64,000 nt of DNA, from the NCBI RefSeq assembly GCF_036169555.1, contig NZ_CP108032.1:7502001-7566000 (forward strand), written 5' to 3'. Below the pieces are notes generated by a model that saw nothing but the letters and a program-made list of their open reading frames with translations, did no database searches and was not told where the DNA came from. This DNA comes from Streptomyces sp. NBC_00306. Its GTDB lineage: Bacteria > Actinomycetota > Actinomycetes > Streptomycetales > Streptomycetaceae. Made by a program: the position numbers and the translations under genes. Positions 52,791 to 61,157 of this stretch are shown piece after piece. The stretch's first letter is position 1. Each line of letters opens with the position of its first letter.

Positions 52791-55049
52791 TCACACGGTG
52801 GCCCGGAAGCTGCGCAGCCGCAGGCTGTTGCCCACGACGAAGACGGAGGAGAACGCCATCGCCGCGCCCGCGATCATGGGGTTGAGCAGTCCGGCGGCCG
52901 CGAGCGGCAGCGCCGCGACGTTGTAGGCAAAGGCCCAGAAGAGGTTGGACCTGATGGTGCCGAGCGTCTTGCGGGACAGCCGGATCGCGTCAGCCGCGGC
53001 CCGCAGGTCGCCTCGTACCAGAGTGAGGTCGCCCGCCTCGATGGCGGCGTCGGTACCGGTGCCCATCGCGAGTCCGAGGTCGGCCTGGGCCAGGGCGGCG
53101 GCGTCGTTGACGCCGTCACCGATCATGGCCACGGAACGGCCCTCGGCCTGAAGCTTCTTGACGACGTCGGCCTTGTCCTCGGGCATGACGTCGGCGATCA
53201 CCTCGTCGATACCGACCTCGGCCGCGACGGCACGGGCGACCGCGGCGTTGTCGCCGGTGAGCAGGATCGGCGTCAGCCCGAGACCGCGCAGCCGCCGTAC
53301 GGCTTCGGCACTGGTGTCCTTGACCGCGTCGGCGACCTCGAGGACCGCGCGTGCCTCCCCGTCCCAGGCGACCGCGATCACCGTCCGCCCGGCGCTCTCG
53401 GCATCGCGGGTGGCGTGGGCGAGCTGTGCGGGCAGCTCGATCGCCCACTCCCTCAGCAGCTTTTCACGGCCGACCAGGACCGCGTGGCCCTCCACGATGC
53501 CCTGGACGCCCAGCCCGGGGACGTTCGCGAAGTCGTCCGGCACCGGCAGGGCGCCGACACGGTCCGTCGCTCCGGCCGCCACGGCGCGGGCGACGGGGTG
53601 TTCGGAGGCGTGCTCGAGTGCGCCGGCCAGTCGCAGCACCTCGGTCTCGTCCGCGCCCTCGGCGACATGGACGTCGAGCAGCGTCATCGTGCCGGTGGTC
53701 ACCGTGCCGGTCTTGTCGAGGACGACGGTGTCGACGGTGCGGGTCGACTCCAGCACCTCGGGGCCCTTGATGAGGATGCCGAGCTGCGCGCCGCGGCCGG
53801 TGCCGACCATGAGCGCGGTCGGTGTGGCCAGTCCCAGGGCGCAGGGGCAGGCGATGATCAGTACGGCGACGGCAGCGGTGAACGCGGCGGTCAGCCCGGC
53901 GCCGTTGCCGAGCCAGAACCCGAGTGTGCCGAGCGCGAGGGCGATCACCACGGGGACGAACACCGCTGAGATCCGGTCGGCGAGGCGCTGGGCGGCCGCC
54001 TTGCCGTTCTGGGCGTCCTCCACCAGTCGGGCCATTCGCGCCAGTTGGGTGTCGGCGCCGATGCGGGTGGCCCGCACGACGAGACGGCCCGAGGTGTTCA
54101 GTGTGGCACCGGTGACGGTGTCGCCTGCGGAGACGTCCACGGGGACGGACTCACCGGTGAGCATCGACGCGTCGATCGCCGAGGCCCCCTCGACGACCGT
54201 GCCGTCCGTGGCGATCTTCTGGCCGGGCCGGACGAGGAACCGGTCGCCGACCGTCAGCTCGGAGATGGGGACGGTCTCCTCCCGGCCGCCACGCAGCACG
54301 GTGACGTCCTTCGCCCCCAGTTCCATCAGCGCCCTCAGTGCGGCACCCGCCGTGCGCTTGGAACGCGCCTCGAAGTAGCGGCCGGCGAGGATGAATGCCG
54401 TGACGCCCGCCGCCGCTTCGAGGTAGATGTTCCCGGCGCCGTCGCTGCGGCCGATGGTGAGTTCGAAGGGGTGGGTCATCCCCGGTGTGCCGGCGGTGCC
54501 GAAGAACAGGGCCCACAGGGACCACAGGAACGCGGCGGAGGTGCCGACCGAGATCAATGTGTCCATGGTGGCCGCGCCGTGCCGGGCATTGGTGAACGCG
54601 GCCCGGTGGAAGGGCCAGGCGGCGTAGGTGACGACGGGGGCGGCGAGGGTGAGTGACAGCCACTGCCAGTACTCGATCTGCAGTGCGGGGATCATCGCCA
54701 TCGCGATGACCGGCACGGCGAGCACGACGGCTGTGACCAGTCGCTGCCGCAGTGTCCGCAGCTCGCCGGGTTCCGCCGGTACGTCGCCGTCGTCACCGGT
54801 CGCGGGCGCGGTGCGTGGCGGGGCCGGCTCGGTGGCCGTGTATCCGGTGGCCTCGACGGTGGCGATCAGATCGGTGACGTCCAGGTCGCTGTCGTAGACC
54901 ACCTTGGCCTTCTCGGTGGCGTAGTTGACCGTGGCCCGGACACCGTCCATGCGGTTGAGCTTCTTCTCGATACGGGCCGCGCACGAGGCGCAGGTCATCC
55001 CGCCGATGGCGAGTTCGACCTCGGCGGTTTCGGTGACCGTGGTAGTCAT
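52791..55049 (-). CDS. copA: copper-translocating P1B-type ATPase
   Basis: 752 aa from ATG 55049. An N-terminal heavy-metal domain has GGMTCASCAARIEKK (CxxC at 20-23). Eight membrane spans surround the actuator motif SMLTGESVPVDV, the metal-site helix IIACPCALGLATPTALMVG, the phosphorylation loop VVLDKTGTVTTG, SEHPVARAV and MIGDGVNDAAALAQADLGLA. It exports Cu(I) from the cytoplasm. The start codon overlaps the stop of a 30-residue leader ORF (TGATG). CsoR-type operators precede the pair. Confidence 0.95.
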   Translation of the reverse strand: MTTTVTETAEVELAIGGMTCASCAARIEKKLNRMDGVRATVNYATEKAKVVYDSDLDVTDLIATVEATGYTATEPAPPRTAPATGDDGDVPAEPGELRTLRQRLVTAVVLAVPVIAMAMIPALQIEYWQWLSLTLAAPVVTYAAWPFHRAAFTNARHGAATMDTLISVGTSAAFLWSLWALFFGTAGTPGMTHPFELTIGRSDGAGNIYLEAAAGVTAFILAGRYFEARSKRTAGAALRALMELGAKDVTVLRGGREETVPISELTVGDRFLVRPGQKIATDGTVVEGASAIDASMLTGESVPVDVSAGDTVTGATLNTSGRLVVRATRIGADTQLARMARLVEDAQNGKAAAQRLADRISAVFVPVVIALALGTLGFWLGNGAGLTAAFTAAVAVLIIACPCALGLATPTALMVGTGRGAQLGILIKGPEVLESTRTVDTVVLDKTGTVTTGTMTLLDVHVAEGADETEVLRLAGALEHASEHPVARAVAAGATDRVGALPVPDDFANVPGLGVQGIVEGHAVLVGREKLLREWAIELPAQLAHATRDAESAGRTVIAVAWDGEARAVLEVADAVKDTSAEAVRRLRGLGLTPILLTGDNAAVARAVAAEVGIDEVIADVMPEDKADVVKKLQAEGRSVAMIGDGVNDAAALAQADLGLAMGTGTDAAIEAGDLTLVRGDLRAAADAIRLSRKTLGTIRSNLFWAFAYNVAALPLAAAGLLNPMIAGAAMAFSSVFVVGNSLRLRSFRATV

Positions 55050-55141
55050 CACTGCTCCTCGGGCTGGTGGGTGCACGGGGCGGGGCGCCGGGCCGGCGGA
55101 CCTGTCCGGCAGGGGCGTCGAGTGGCCCGGCGGCGGGACAT
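55049..55141 (-). CDS. short leader ORF translationally coupled to copA
   Basis: 30 aa: MSRRRATRRPCRTGPPARRP, then APCTHQPEEQ. ATG 55141 is four bases after a strong GAGGAGGA, better than the copA site itself, and its TGA overlaps the copA ATG (TGATG). It is very basic, with two cysteines and one histidine in C-x11-C-x-H order. It lies between the CsoR-like operators and copA. It could be a copper-responsive leader peptide or only an aid to copA translation. No family is recognised. Confidence 0.5.
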   Translation of the reverse strand: MSRRRATRRPCRTGPPARRPAPCTHQPEEQ

Positions 55142-55165
55142 GGACTCCTCCTCAACATGCGACCT

Positions 55166-55184
55166 GATACCCCTAGGGGGTACC
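55166..55184. promoter_or_regulatory. CsoR-type copper operator, copA side
   Basis: TACCCCTAGGGGGTA at the centre (55168-55182) is a near-perfect palindrome matching the CsoR pattern TACCCC-n-GGGGTA. It lies 25 bases before the leader ORF. Confidence 0.75.
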
Positions 55185-55195
55185 CTGACCCTCAA

Positions 55196-55206
55196 GGTAT
55201 ACCCCC
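55196..55206. promoter_or_regulatory. partial CsoR-type site
   Basis: GGTATACCCCC is one good half-site; the partner half is reduced to GGTAT (55211-55215). Confidence 0.45.
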
Positions 55207-55245
55207 GCCCGGTATTTTTGGCAAACGGCTCCCCGATGGCTTGCA

Positions 55246-55264
55246 TATACCCCCGAGGGGTATA
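55246..55264. promoter_or_regulatory. CsoR-type copper operator, secreted-protein side
   Basis: TATACCCC, three bases, GGGGTATA: a perfect 8-3-8 palindrome typical of actinobacterial CsoR sites. It lies 50 bases before the start of the secreted protein gene. Confidence 0.82.
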
Positions 55265-55314
55265 CGCTCGGCGGTGGCAGCCCCGGCCGGGGGCTCCCCG
55301 CAGAAAGGACCGCC

Positions 55315-56292
55315 ATGCATACCGTCGTGAAGATCGCTGGGTTCGGCGCCGCCCTCGTGGCCTCCTTCGGAGCGGCCTACGGCCTCGGAAACGCCGTCGG
55401 TCCCCTCACCTCCGAACCCGAGCCCGCCGCTCACTCCCGCCACAGCGGGGACGCCTCCCCGGACCCCGGCGGCGGCTCGGCCGGCACCGCGGCGGGAGGA
55501 CTCCAGATCTCCGAAGCGGGTTACACCCTCGACCTGAAGACGGCAGGTGTGCGTGCCGGAGAGAAGGACGAACTGCGCTTCGCCATCCGCGACCGGCAGG
55601 GCCGTCAGGTCACCGCCTTCCAGCGGGAGCACGACAAGGAACTGCATCTGATCCTCGCCTCACGCGACCTGGCCACCTACCAGCACCTGCACCCGTCGCG
55701 AGCCGCCGACGGCACGTGGTCCACCCCGGTCACCCTTCCCGCCGCGGGCTCCTACCGGGTGTTCGCCGACTTCACCCCCGGCGTGAAGGGTGCGAAGAAC
55801 CTCACCCTCGGCGCCGATCTGCCGGTCGCCGGTCCCTTCAAGGCCGCGAAGATGCCGGACCCTTCGCGGACGGCGACCGTCGACGGCTACACCGTCACCC
55901 TGGGCGGCACCCTCCGGCCCGGCAAGGCCGGCCGGCTCACCCTGAACGTCGCGCGCGACGGCCGGCCGGTCACCGACCTCCAGCCCTACCTCGGCGCCTA
56001 CGGCCACCTCGTCGCGCTGCGCTCCGGCGACCTCGCCTATCTCCACGTCCACCCGAACGGCGAGCCCGGCGACGGCAGGACCCGGCCCGGACCGGGCATC
56101 TCGTTCACCGCCACCGCTCCCAGCTCGGGCACCTACCGCCTTTTCCTCGACTTCCGGCACAACGGCACCGTCCGAACCGCGGCCTTCACGGTCGAGGCCG
56201 GGGCGGTCGGGGGCACCCCACCACAGGTACCCCCGCCGGCCGAGACGGACGGTCACGCCGAGACCGGTGGGACCGGCGGGCACGGACACTGA
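55315..56292 (+). CDS. secreted copper-locus protein with repeated HLHP/HVHP motifs
   Basis: 325 aa from ATG 55315, behind AAAGGA. Residues 1-30 form a signal peptide or membrane anchor (VVKIAGFGAALVASFGAAYG). Two similar beta-rich halves follow (about 65-170 and 175-300). Each ends near a histidine motif: YQHLHPSRAADGTW and YLHVHPNGEPGDG, both preceded by a related H-L segment (ELHLILASRDL, GHLVALRSGDL). The C-terminus is HAETGGTGGHGH. It diverges from copA over shared CsoR-like operators, so copper induction is likely and metal binding outside the membrane is plausible. I recognise no named function. Confidence 0.82.
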   Translation: MHTVVKIAGFGAALVASFGAAYGLGNAVGPLTSEPEPAAHSRHSGDASPDPGGGSAGTAAGGLQISEAGYTLDLKTAGVRAGEKDELRFAIRDRQGRQVTAFQREHDKELHLILASRDLATYQHLHPSRAADGTWSTPVTLPAAGSYRVFADFTPGVKGAKNLTLGADLPVAGPFKAAKMPDPSRTATVDGYTVTLGGTLRPGKAGRLTLNVARDGRPVTDLQPYLGAYGHLVALRSGDLAYLHVHPNGEPGDGRTRPGPGISFTATAPSSGTYRLFLDFRHNGTVRTAAFTVEAGAVGGTPPQVPPPAETDGHAETGGTGGHGH

Positions 56293-56314
56293 TCCGGTAT
56301 CCGAGCAGGGCATC

Positions 56315-56343
56315 GAGGAGCGCCGGGGAAACCGGCGCTCCTC
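56315..56343. terminator. bidirectional terminator
   Basis: A 12-bp perfect stem (GAGGAGCGCCGG / CCGGCGCTCCTC) with loop GGAAA, between the copper protein and the TetR gene. Confidence 0.85.
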
Positions 56344-56380
56344 ACGTGGTCATTGCGCGGTCACGTGCACACCGCGTGCA

Positions 56381-57115
56381 TCAGGAGCCCGGGAGTCCGG
56401 CACGGCCCAGCTGCGCCGCAGCGCTGTCGAGCAGCATTTCCAGCGCGGCGGGGTAGGCGCTGTCGTTCATCCGGGCGACGAGCAGGTGCGCGGTGGCAGC
56501 GATATGGGGATGCGTGGCGGCGGGCAGCCGTGCGTACGTGGCCTGCCAGACCTCCTCGTCGGACTCCCGGGCGGCCGCCGGCAGCGCCAGCGATGCCGCG
56601 TCGAGCGCCGAGAACGCCAGGGCCTGGTCGATGAACGCGTGATAGATCCGCACGGCCCCCGCGTCCGGAAAGCCGGCCGTCCGCAGCACCCCCAGGATCG
56701 TCTCGTCGGCCGCCACCTCGTGCGCCCTTCCGCTCACCCGGCTCGCGGTCAGCACCGCGGCCTGCGGATGTCCGAGATACGCGGCGTGGATCCGCAGCCC
56801 CAGGTCCCGCAGGTCCGACCGCCAGTCCCCGGTGGCCTTCCAGCCCGCCACGGCCCGTCCCACGAGGATGTCCCCGATGGCCAGGGTCAGATCGTCGATG
56901 CCGCGGAAGTAGCGGTACAGCGTGCTCGGATCCGCGCCGAGTGCGATCCCCAGACGGCGGACGGTGAGTCCCGCGCTGCCGTGCTCCCGCAGCATGCGCA
57001 GCGCCGTTTCGATGATCACCTGCTCGGACAGCACCGCGCCGTTCTTCGTCGGTCGGCGCCGTCGCCGGGCCTCTTCCGGTACGACGGGCTTGGCCACAGC
57101 GCGCTCCTTCGCCAC
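56381..57115 (-). CDS. TetR-family regulator
   Basis: 244 aa from GTG 57115. After a basic leader (EEARRRRRPTKNG) the helix-turn-helix runs VIIETALRMLREHGSAGLTV, then RRLGIALGADPSTLYRYFRG. A helical ligand domain with the TetR C-terminal dimer helices follows. It diverges from the saccharopine dehydrogenase-like gene, and the inverted repeat at 57170-57189 lies between them, so local control of that gene and of itself is likely. The ligand is unknown. Confidence 0.9.
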   Translation of the reverse strand: MAKERAVAKPVVPEEARRRRRPTKNGAVLSEQVIIETALRMLREHGSAGLTVRRLGIALGADPSTLYRYFRGIDDLTLAIGDILVGRAVAGWKATGDWRSDLRDLGLRIHAAYLGHPQAAVLTASRVSGRAHEVAADETILGVLRTAGFPDAGAVRIYHAFIDQALAFSALDAASLALPAAARESDEEVWQATYARLPAATHPHIAATAHLLVARMNDSAYPAALEMLLDSAAAQLGRAGLPGS

Positions 57116-57169
57116 GAGCCGGCACGGCCCACGAAACGGCCGCGTCCTGGCGTGTCGACCTTATGCCAA

Positions 57170-57189
57170 CACCATTGACGTGAATAGTG
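57170..57189. promoter_or_regulatory. candidate TetR operator
   Basis: CACCATT and AATAGTG form an inverted repeat (six of seven pairs) around six bases. It overlaps a possible rightward promoter, TTGACG (57175-57180), 18 bases, TTGGAT (57199-57204). Confidence 0.5.
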
Positions 57190-57272
57190 GCGCACGCGTT
57201 GGATCGAATGAAGACAGGCGCCGCAATCTGAAGCAGCGCCCTGCAGGCTGTGCCTGGAAACGGAGATCTGCC

Positions 57273-58496
57273 ATGCGTGTACTGCTCGTGGGGGCCGGCG
57301 GGGTCGGTACCGCCATCACCCGGATCGCGGCCCGCCGCTCCTTCTTCGACCACATGGTCGTCGCCGACTACGACCTCGCCCGGGCCGAGTCCGCCGTCGC
57401 GGCCCTCGCGCCCGACCAGCGCTTCAGCGCCGAGCGGATCGACGCGAGCGACGAGTCCGCCGTCGCCGCCCTGCTCCGGCGTGAGAACTGCGACGTGCTG
57501 CTCAACGCCACCGACCCGCGTTTCGTCATGCCGCTCTTCCAGGCGGCACTGTCCGCCGGGGCGAACTACCTGGACATGGCCATGTCCCTGTCCCGCCCGC
57601 ACCCGGAGCGCCCGCACGAGCTGTGCGGGGTCAAGCTCGGCGACAGCCAGTTCGAGCGCGCCGAGGACTGGGAGAAGGCGGGCGCCCTCGCCCTTGTCGG
57701 CATCGGCGTCGAGCCGGGCCTGTCCGATGTGTTCGCCCGGCATGCCGCCGACGAACTCTTCGACGAGATCGAGGAGATCGGCATCCGCGACGGAGCCAAC
57801 CTCACCGTCGACGGCTACGACTTCGCCCCGTCCTTCAGCATCTGGACGACCATCGAGGAGTGCCTCAACCCGCCGGTCGTCTGGGAGGCCGACCGCGGCT
57901 GGTTCACCACCGCCCCCTTCAGCGAGCCCGAGGTCTTCGACTTCCCCGAGGGCATCGGCCCGGTGGAGTGTGTGAACGTCGAGCACGAAGAGGTGCTGCT
58001 GGTGCCGCGCTGGGTCGAGGCGCGCCGCGTCACCTTCAAGTACGGCCTCGGCGAGGACTTCATCCACACCCTGCAGACGCTGCATCTGCTGGGTCTCGAC
58101 CGGACCGACCCCGTGCCGGTGCCCGCTGCGGACGGATCGGGGACCGTTCAGGTCTCCCCGCGGGACGTGGTCGCCGCGTGTCTGCCCGACCCGGCGACGC
58201 TGGGGGAGCGGATGCACGGCAAGACCTGCGCCGGCACCTGGGTCAAGGGCACCAAGGACGGCCGCCCGCGCGAGGTCTACCTGTACCACGTGGTCGACAA
58301 CCAGTGGTCCATGCGGGAGTACGGCTCCCAGGCGGTCGTGTGGCAGACCGCGATCAACCCCGTGGTCGCCCTCGAACTGCTCGCGTCCGGCGCCTGGTCG
58401 GGCAGCGGGATCCTCGGTCCCGAGGCGCTGCCGGCCAGGCCCTTCCTCGATCTGCTGACGGAGTACGGCTCGCCCTGGGGCATGCGGGAGCAGTGA
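57273..58496 (+). CDS. saccharopine dehydrogenase / carboxynorspermidine dehydrogenase-like protein
   Basis: 407 aa from ATG 57273, with GGAGAT upstream. The NAD(P)-binding motif VLLVGAGGVGTAITRIAARR is at the N-terminus, followed by VVADYDLARAESAVAAL and CDVLLNATDPRFVMPLFQAA, the Lys/saccharopine reductase-type Rossmann fold. The middle has IGVEPGLSDVFARHAADELF. The C-terminal domain includes HGKTCAGTWVKGTKDGRPRE. It could reduce an imine between an amino acid or polyamine and a keto acid, but no pathway genes adjoin it. TetR control is inferred from the divergent neighbour. Confidence 0.85.
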   Translation: MRVLLVGAGGVGTAITRIAARRSFFDHMVVADYDLARAESAVAALAPDQRFSAERIDASDESAVAALLRRENCDVLLNATDPRFVMPLFQAALSAGANYLDMAMSLSRPHPERPHELCGVKLGDSQFERAEDWEKAGALALVGIGVEPGLSDVFARHAADELFDEIEEIGIRDGANLTVDGYDFAPSFSIWTTIEECLNPPVVWEADRGWFTTAPFSEPEVFDFPEGIGPVECVNVEHEEVLLVPRWVEARRVTFKYGLGEDFIHTLQTLHLLGLDRTDPVPVPAADGSGTVQVSPRDVVAACLPDPATLGERMHGKTCAGTWVKGTKDGRPREVYLYHVVDNQWSMREYGSQAVVWQTAINPVVALELLASGAWSGSGILGPEALPARPFLDLLTEYGSPWGMREQ

Positions 58497-58507
58497 CCGG
58501 ACGGTGC

Positions 58508-58545
58508 CGGTGTGCGGGCCGCGCTCATGCACGGCCCGCACACCG
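58508..58545. terminator. bidirectional terminator
   Basis: A 14-bp perfect stem (CGGTGTGCGGGCCG / CGGCCCGCACACCG) with a ten-base loop, between the dehydrogenase and ceramidase genes. Confidence 0.87.
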
Positions 58546-58583
58546 CCCGGTTCGAGGGTCAGAACACCTTCTCGCTCAGGACG

Positions 58584-60635
58584 TCAGTCCACCGTGAAGG
58601 CCGACGACACCCCGGTGAACGGCGTGATCCTGCCGAGCAGGTTCTTCGAGTCGCCGAAGTGCACGATGCGATACGTGCCGGGCGCGGCGCCCGCCCCGAT
58701 GGACCAGGTGATCGTGGCCTTCGACGTGCCGGTCAGACCGTTGATCCGGGTCCAGCGGTACTTCGTCTCCCAGTCGCCGTCGTCCAGGGTGCGCACCCAC
58801 TGCCCGTTGACGAGCCGTTGCACCTCCAGGAAGGTGCCGCCCCGCCGCAGGTTGTTCTTCGGATGCCCGGTGGCGAAGTCGACGGTCACCGTCTGCCCCC
58901 GGGTGTACGACGCGGCAGGCGCGGTGAGGACCGACCCGAACGAGCTGTTCGGCGGCGGGTTGTCGTACACGACGCCGGTCTGGAAGTTGAACTGCCGGGC
59001 CGACTCGTCCGGCGGCGCCGTCCCGCGGTCCAGCGGGGTGCCCGCGCGCAGGGACGCCGCCACCCGGGCGAACTCCTGCTGGTACGCGGGCAGGGTGTAG
59101 CGCCCGTACAACGTGGAGCCGCCCTCGTACTGCTGGGCGTCGTACTCCTCCGGCGTCGTCACGTACTGGCTGTAGGCGTTGGCGTACCCCTGCAACAGCA
59201 CACGGTCGAGCGGCACACCGAGCTGTGCGGCCACCGTGCGGCGGACGCGCAGACCGGACGTGATGGTGAACTCGCCAGGGCCCGCAACGAGATAGAGCTC
59301 GCCGATCTTCATGATCTGCAGCGGCAGGATCTTCGGGGTGACCGGGTGGACGTTGCTCAGCAGTCCGGTCGGGACGAGACTCGCCTTCGGGTACTGGCAG
59401 GTCGCGAGCCACGAGGGCGTGTCGATGTGCAGCGCGTCGATGATGGCGGCGACCGGGGTCCGCATGCCCTCGGTGAAGCCGGGGATCGCCGGCCCGTCCT
59501 CGACGCTGCCGGCGAGCGTGGACGCCCCCACGACGGCCGGGCAGGTGCGGTGCTCCTGCTGATCCGGGGTGTAGGCGCCGCTCACGGTGACGTTCTCCAT
59601 GTCGACGTATGTCAGCCGTGAGTCGACACCGCCGGTGACCGGCTTGGCGTTCCGGTAGACCTCGCTGGCCTTGTCGAACTGGCGCTCACCCAGAATGCGG
59701 GTGTTCTCGAACTCGTCCTCGGTGGGCCCGGATCCGGGCTTCAGATTGAGGTTCGGAGACATGTCGCCGGCGTTCGTGTTGGGGAACGCGGCGACGAACC
59801 CCGGGGAGTTGTCGAGGTAGCGGACGCCCTCGTGGTCGTGCTCCCAGGTGTAGGCGGCATACCCCTTGTTGTCGGGGCTGATGAGCGTGTTCTTGTTGGT
59901 GATCGACGTGTTGTGCGTGGCGAACCAGCTGATCGCGCCCGCGTCCTTGTCACCCTGGCGGAAGCGCAGCACGGTCATGGCCGGGTCGATGCCGCCGGGG
60001 AACGCGGCCCGGTCGGAGGCGGGATTGCGGTCGAAAGCGGTGCGGGAGCGGTTCACGCTGGCATTGGTGAGGGTGCCGGTGCCCAGACTGATCGTGCCCG
60101 GCTTCAGATCGTCGTGCGCCTTGGCGACCGACTCGACGATGCCGTCGACGATGGCCCGGTAGGTGCCGCTCTGGAAGCCGAGCACGGAGAGGTTGTACGC
60201 GACGTGATGGGAGTAGCCGCCGGGTCCGGAGTGCGTGTGGGTGGCCGACAGGAGCACGTTCTCTTCGCCGTACAGACTCCCGTAGCGCTCCTTGAGCCGG
60301 GCTATGACGCCCTGTTGCACGGACTGGAAGATCATGGCGAGATCGGCGTTGACATACACGACGCGCTTGCCGCTCGCCCGGTCCACGACGACGAACGCGC
60401 GGGACCGCTGCCGCTGATGGATGCCGGACGTCTTCTGGTCGAAACTCGAATAACCCATCATCCCGGTCTCGGCGGCCTCGCCGGTGACGTCGGAGATGCC
60501 GCGGCCGACGAGGTATTCCCCGTCGAGAGCGGCACCCGAGGCGGGCGAGGGTGCGCCGAGAGTGACCGCTCCCAGGGTCGCGGCGAGTGCCACGACCGGG
60601 AGTTTGCGTCGGGAGCGGCGGGGGGTGGGGGGCAT
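58584..60635 (-). CDS. secreted neutral/alkaline ceramidase
   Basis: 683 aa from ATG 60635, behind AGGAGG. A basic, then hydrophobic signal (RRSRRKLPVVALAATLGAVT) precedes the mature start near residue 37. Zinc ligands sit in SATHTHSGPGGYSHH (His133, His135) and FATHNTS (His241). The catalytic serine is Ser293 in NTNAGDMSPNLN, the ceramidase signature. The last 150 residues are the family's beta-sandwich domain. It hydrolyses ceramides to sphingosine and fatty acid outside the cell. Streptomyces make no sphingolipids, so the substrate is from a host or from decaying matter. Confidence 0.92.
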   Translation of the reverse strand: MPPTPRRSRRKLPVVALAATLGAVTLGAPSPASGAALDGEYLVGRGISDVTGEAAETGMMGYSSFDQKTSGIHQRQRSRAFVVVDRASGKRVVYVNADLAMIFQSVQQGVIARLKERYGSLYGEENVLLSATHTHSGPGGYSHHVAYNLSVLGFQSGTYRAIVDGIVESVAKAHDDLKPGTISLGTGTLTNASVNRSRTAFDRNPASDRAAFPGGIDPAMTVLRFRQGDKDAGAISWFATHNTSITNKNTLISPDNKGYAAYTWEHDHEGVRYLDNSPGFVAAFPNTNAGDMSPNLNLKPGSGPTEDEFENTRILGERQFDKASEVYRNAKPVTGGVDSRLTYVDMENVTVSGAYTPDQQEHRTCPAVVGASTLAGSVEDGPAIPGFTEGMRTPVAAIIDALHIDTPSWLATCQYPKASLVPTGLLSNVHPVTPKILPLQIMKIGELYLVAGPGEFTITSGLRVRRTVAAQLGVPLDRVLLQGYANAYSQYVTTPEEYDAQQYEGGSTLYGRYTLPAYQQEFARVAASLRAGTPLDRGTAPPDESARQFNFQTGVVYDNPPPNSSFGSVLTAPAASYTRGQTVTVDFATGHPKNNLRRGGTFLEVQRLVNGQWVRTLDDGDWETKYRWTRINGLTGTSKATITWSIGAGAAPGTYRIVHFGDSKNLLGRITPFTGVSSAFTVD

Positions 60636-60863
60636 GGAACCTCCTGGGGCGGGAGAAAACCTGTCGCCCGGTCCCGGTCGGCGGCTCACCGGCCTGTGGT
60701 GGTCCCGGAGCGGTGCCCCGACGGTAGAGGTGTGTGACCTGCGTCGCATAGATCTCTACCAGCCAGTAAGAGCATTCCTCGGCACCGGTCTTCGACCCGT
60801 GAGGAGATATCCGCCTCTATGCGGGGCTCCACCCCTCTTGCTCCGCGCGACGCGCGAGGCCCG
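60636..60863. other. region upstream of the ceramidase gene
   Basis: GGTAGAG (60723-60729) and CTCTACC (60754-60760) form an inverted repeat with a 24-base spacer, a possible regulatory site. No other feature is seen. Confidence 0.35.
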
Positions 60864-61046
60864 TCACTCGTTCGCGAGCAGGTCCTCGGCGCCGTCGAGC
60901 GAACCGTCCGCGACGATCGGGACGGAGACCGGGAGGCCCAACGGGCCTTCCTGCGTGTCGGCGTGGGCCTGGGGCGACGGGGTGAGCAGGGATGCCACGA
61001 CACCGGTGACAAGGGAGGCAACAGCGGCCATGCTTCGCTTCTTCAT
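60864..61046 (-). CDS. small secreted protein, unknown function
   Basis: 60 aa from ATG 61046. The N-terminus MKKRSMAAVASLVTGVVASL is a clear signal peptide with cleavage likely after QAHA. The mature part is only about 30 residues (DTQEGPLGLPVSVPIVADGS), acidic at the end. No ribosome site is evident, and the family is not recognised. It follows the GH127 gene on the same strand, 111 bp away. The signal-like start argues that it is real. Confidence 0.58.
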   Translation of the reverse strand: MKKRSMAAVASLVTGVVASLLTPSPQAHADTQEGPLGLPVSVPIVADGSLDGAEDLLANE

Positions 61047-61157
61047 GACGTGGTCAACGTCCGACGACGCGTGACGTCACGGTTCCCGTAGTGAACTCGG
61101 CCGTGCGCTCGAACCCGGCGGCCGGTTCGAGCGCCTCGCCGTCGCCCCCGCGCGGGA

